Source: Arcticibacter sp041902385 (GTDB taxonomy: Bacteria > Bacteroidota > Bacteroidia > Sphingobacteriales > Sphingobacteriaceae). Taken from it: a DNA stretch of 64,000 bases. Location: NCBI RefSeq assembly GCF_041902385.1, contig NZ_CP169244.1:1116001-1180000 (forward strand), read 5' to 3'. This document shows positions 62,392-64,000 of the stretch, piece by piece. The notes under the pieces are model-generated. The model did no database searches. It was not told the origin of the DNA and was given only the letters and a program-made list of their open reading frames with translations. The position numbers and the translations under genes are program-made. Within the stretch, counting starts at the first letter, position 1, and each line of letters opens with the position of its first letter.

Positions 62392-63279
62392 TTATTTGAT
62401 AAATACTTCCCTCGGCGGTATGCTGTCTGGCAGCAAGCCCGACTTTAAGACTATTCTCTGTCCGGTTTCGCCTGCGAGGAAAGAGGCAAAACCCGAACCC
62501 AAACCAGCACCACCCTGGCAATCTATAATATAGAGGTCTCTGCTAAGCGGGTAAAGCTCCATAGCCAGATTGTCCTGACTCGGCTTGTAAAACTTATCAG
62601 ATCCCGGCTTACCGGGCAGATTCTTCACACCCAGCACCCGCAAGCCTTCTATTAGCGGTTCAAGCTCCTTGCCGGGCTGCTTGTACCAATTAATACCTAT
62701 AACACCGATTACCCCAGAATTATTGTGTACAAACTTAATTACTTCTGAATTTGTTTTAAGAGCGTACACACCTTTTGAAGGCAATTTACTAATTTTTGCT
62801 AAATCTTTTAAATACCTGACTGTACTCGAGTTAGGATTATCGAACACCAGTCGCCTACTGGCCTCCTTACCCTGCATGATATCAATGATCTCCTGCACCG
62901 AAATTGTGGAGTCCGCAGATGACTTGCTGGCGATCAGCGCCACTGCATCAATTGCAAAACGCGTTTTGCGCACTTTTATGTTCTTTTTCTCAAATACAGC
63001 CGCCTCCTGCGGACTTAGCAATCTCGACATAATCGCCACCTTTGCGCTGTCAGCAACCAGCGCATTGACGAGCATGTTCTCGGCTTTATAAACCAGCCTG
63101 ATGTCAGCCCTCGGATAGGTGCTCTCGAAAACAAACAATTGGTCGTCCACTATGGGAGCGAAACTTTCGTCAGCCAGGATCGTTGTGGTCCCCGACGTCT
63201 TTGTTTCCTGCTTTGGATTTGTACTACACGATACAAAAAAAAACGCCAAAAGAGGCAAAAACAGAGCTGTACGTTTCAT
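62392..63279 (-). CDS. PstS-like phosphate/substrate-binding lipoprotein
   Basis: 295 residues: signal peptide with lipobox (MKRTALFLPLLAFFFVSCST, Cys 18), then a PstS/SBP type II fold with TTTILADESFAPIVDDQLFV, SSTVRYLKDL and GVIGVIGINWYKQ. It lacks neighbouring pstCAB genes, and is instead in the operon with TonB; such PstS-like proteins beside TonB/ExbBD are common in Bacteroidota and of unknown ligand. Confidence 0.85.
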   Translation of the reverse strand: MKRTALFLPLLAFFFVSCSTNPKQETKTSGTTTILADESFAPIVDDQLFVFESTYPRADIRLVYKAENMLVNALVADSAKVAIMSRLLSPQEAAVFEKKNIKVRKTRFAIDAVALIASKSSADSTISVQEIIDIMQGKEASRRLVFDNPNSSTVRYLKDLAKISKLPSKGVYALKTNSEVIKFVHNNSGVIGVIGINWYKQPGKELEPLIEGLRVLGVKNLPGKPGSDKFYKPSQDNLAMELYPLSRDLYIIDCQGGAGLGSGFASFLAGETGQRIVLKSGLLPDSIPPREVFIK

Positions 63280-63283
63280 AACA

Positions 63284-63505
63284 TCAATCCCTTCTGGTCT
63301 GCAGAAGTCTGACCAGTCTCAAAAAAGAATACGCAATCAAAAATACCCCAAAGACGACGCGATATGACTTCTCAAGGTGCAGGGGAATGCCATTCCAAAA
63401 TATAATGGCCAGGCCCACTACCAAATAAAAAACAAACATGAAAAGCCCAAAAATGAACAAAAATCGCTTTGCGGGCGATTTTTGTCTGTTTTCTCTTTCG
63501 ATCAT
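63284..63505 (-). CDS. Small membrane protein
   Basis: 73 residues with two transmembrane segments (about 15-38 and 48-64) separated by WNGIPLHLEKSY; basic ends (MIERENRQKSPAKRFLF; RLVRLLQTRRD). No family name assigned. It sits between tonB and the PstS-like gene (5-9 base gaps), so it belongs to the same operon. Confidence 0.7.
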   Translation of the reverse strand: MIERENRQKSPAKRFLFIFGLFMFVFYLVVGLAIIFWNGIPLHLEKSYRVVFGVFLIAYSFLRLVRLLQTRRD

Positions 63506-63513
63506 TTAACTAA

Positions 63514-64000
63514 CTATTGTCCCTCCAGGTTCAACATGATAGGTAAAGTATACTGAACACGTACCGGTCGTCCGTTCTGGATACCAGCCTTCCACTTAGG
63601 AGCTCTCTTAAGCATCCGTATAGCTTCGTCGCCAGTTCCCATCCCCAAATCTCTCAAAACCTTAATGTCAGTTAAGCTACCATCTTTCTCGACAATAAAG
63701 CTTAAAATCAGACGACCAGAAACTCCTTGCTCGCGAGCTGCAGCAGGATAAACATAATTCTTACCAACATAGTTGTAGAACTTATCCATACCTCCTGGAA
63801 ACTCAGGCATCTGCTCGATGCTCGCAAAGTCGTGGACTGTGTTATCTTCCACTACAGCCTGTTTAGTCGGAGGAGCTGTACCTACAGGCTCGTCGATTCT
63901 GATTTCAGCATTAGGATCTCCGGCGATGGTTTTCTGACCAGGGTCAGCAACCTTAAGCTCTTCCACCGTTGGAGGCTCTTCATCACGAACCTTGTCAGCT
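63514..64000 (-). CDS. tonB: Partial energy transducer TonB
   Basis: The gene runs off the right edge of the window; the frame is open to 64000. The visible C-terminus has a TonB_C domain: MPEFPGGMDKFYNYVGKNYV, REQGVSGRLILSFIVEKDGS and RAPKWKAGIQNGRPVRVQYT. Upstream is a Pro/Glu/Lys-rich linker; the N-terminal membrane anchor is outside. TonB transmits proton-motive force energy to outer membrane transporters. Confidence 0.9.
   Translation of the reverse strand, partial: ADKVRDEEPPTVEELKVADPGQKTIAGDPNAEIRIDEPVGTAPPTKQAVVEDNTVHDFASIEQMPEFPGGMDKFYNYVGKNYVYPAAAREQGVSGRLILSFIVEKDGSLTDIKVLRDLGMGTGDEAIRMLKRAPKWKAGIQNGRPVRVQYTLPIMLNLEGQ

Overview
The window looks like a chromosomal segment of a Bacteroidota bacterium, most likely a Sphingobacteriaceae (Pedobacter-like) relative. 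The evidence is the presence of type IX secretion/gliding genes (porV, gldJ), Bacteroidota-restricted families (DUF2480, DUF4834, DUF6427, DUF3109), a short NuoG without its large C-terminal domain, and promoters of the Bacteroidota type (TTTG, about 20 nt, TAnnTTTG). No rRNA, tRNA, CRISPR array or phage was seen.

Layout. 1-7.8 kb: start of a DegP-type protease, dapF, a small lipoprotein, aspS, rmlA/rmlD (dTDP-rhamnose) and three DUF families. 7.9-12.8 kb: a minus-strand envelope operon (coaX, outer membrane protein, lptC, PpiD-like chaperone). 13-16 kb: upp-yjjG-dinB plus a DUF6427 membrane protein. 16-21.5 kb: uvrB, ywbE, DUF4834, yfhO. 21.9-34 kb: a surface-glycan locus with two glycosyltransferases, a methyltransferase, a GNGPSL-motif protein, seven tightly coupled genes that read as a complete late CMP-legionaminic-acid pathway (PtmE, LegB, C, H, G, I, F), and a Wzx-type flippase. 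34-39.7 kb: typA, a tiny membrane protein, ispF, porV and divergent gldJ. 39.75-43.44 kb: an IS66-family element whose tnpC is interrupted by a second, ISL3/ISAon1-like element; both have identifiable inverted repeats and 8-bp target duplications. 43.6-47.6 kb: DUF4159, rsmE, CNNM/CBS protein, ppa, dedA. 47.6-60.6 kb: a complete 14-gene nuo operon (nuoA to nuoN). 60.7-64 kb: the end of a TonB-linked operon (tonB, small membrane protein, PstS-like lipoprotein, TPR protein).

The strongest unexpected signal is that five genes (dapF, rmlA, dinB-like, wzx-like, nuoD) are each broken by what looks like a single missing base inside a homopolymer run of 5-7. Adding one base to each run restores a protein of normal family length (274, 286, 170, 493 and 402 aa). 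Five same-direction lesions, two in genes expected to be essential or central, point first to homopolymer under-calling in the sequence; programmed or transcriptional slippage is the alternative, and some sites do match X_XXY_YYZ heptamers.

The best candidate for undescribed biology is the GNGPSL protein (24756-25652) facing the legionaminic-acid operon, a plausible nonulosonic-acid transferase. The nested IS pair can be resolved to the base. Several perfect palindromes sit in promoter regions.
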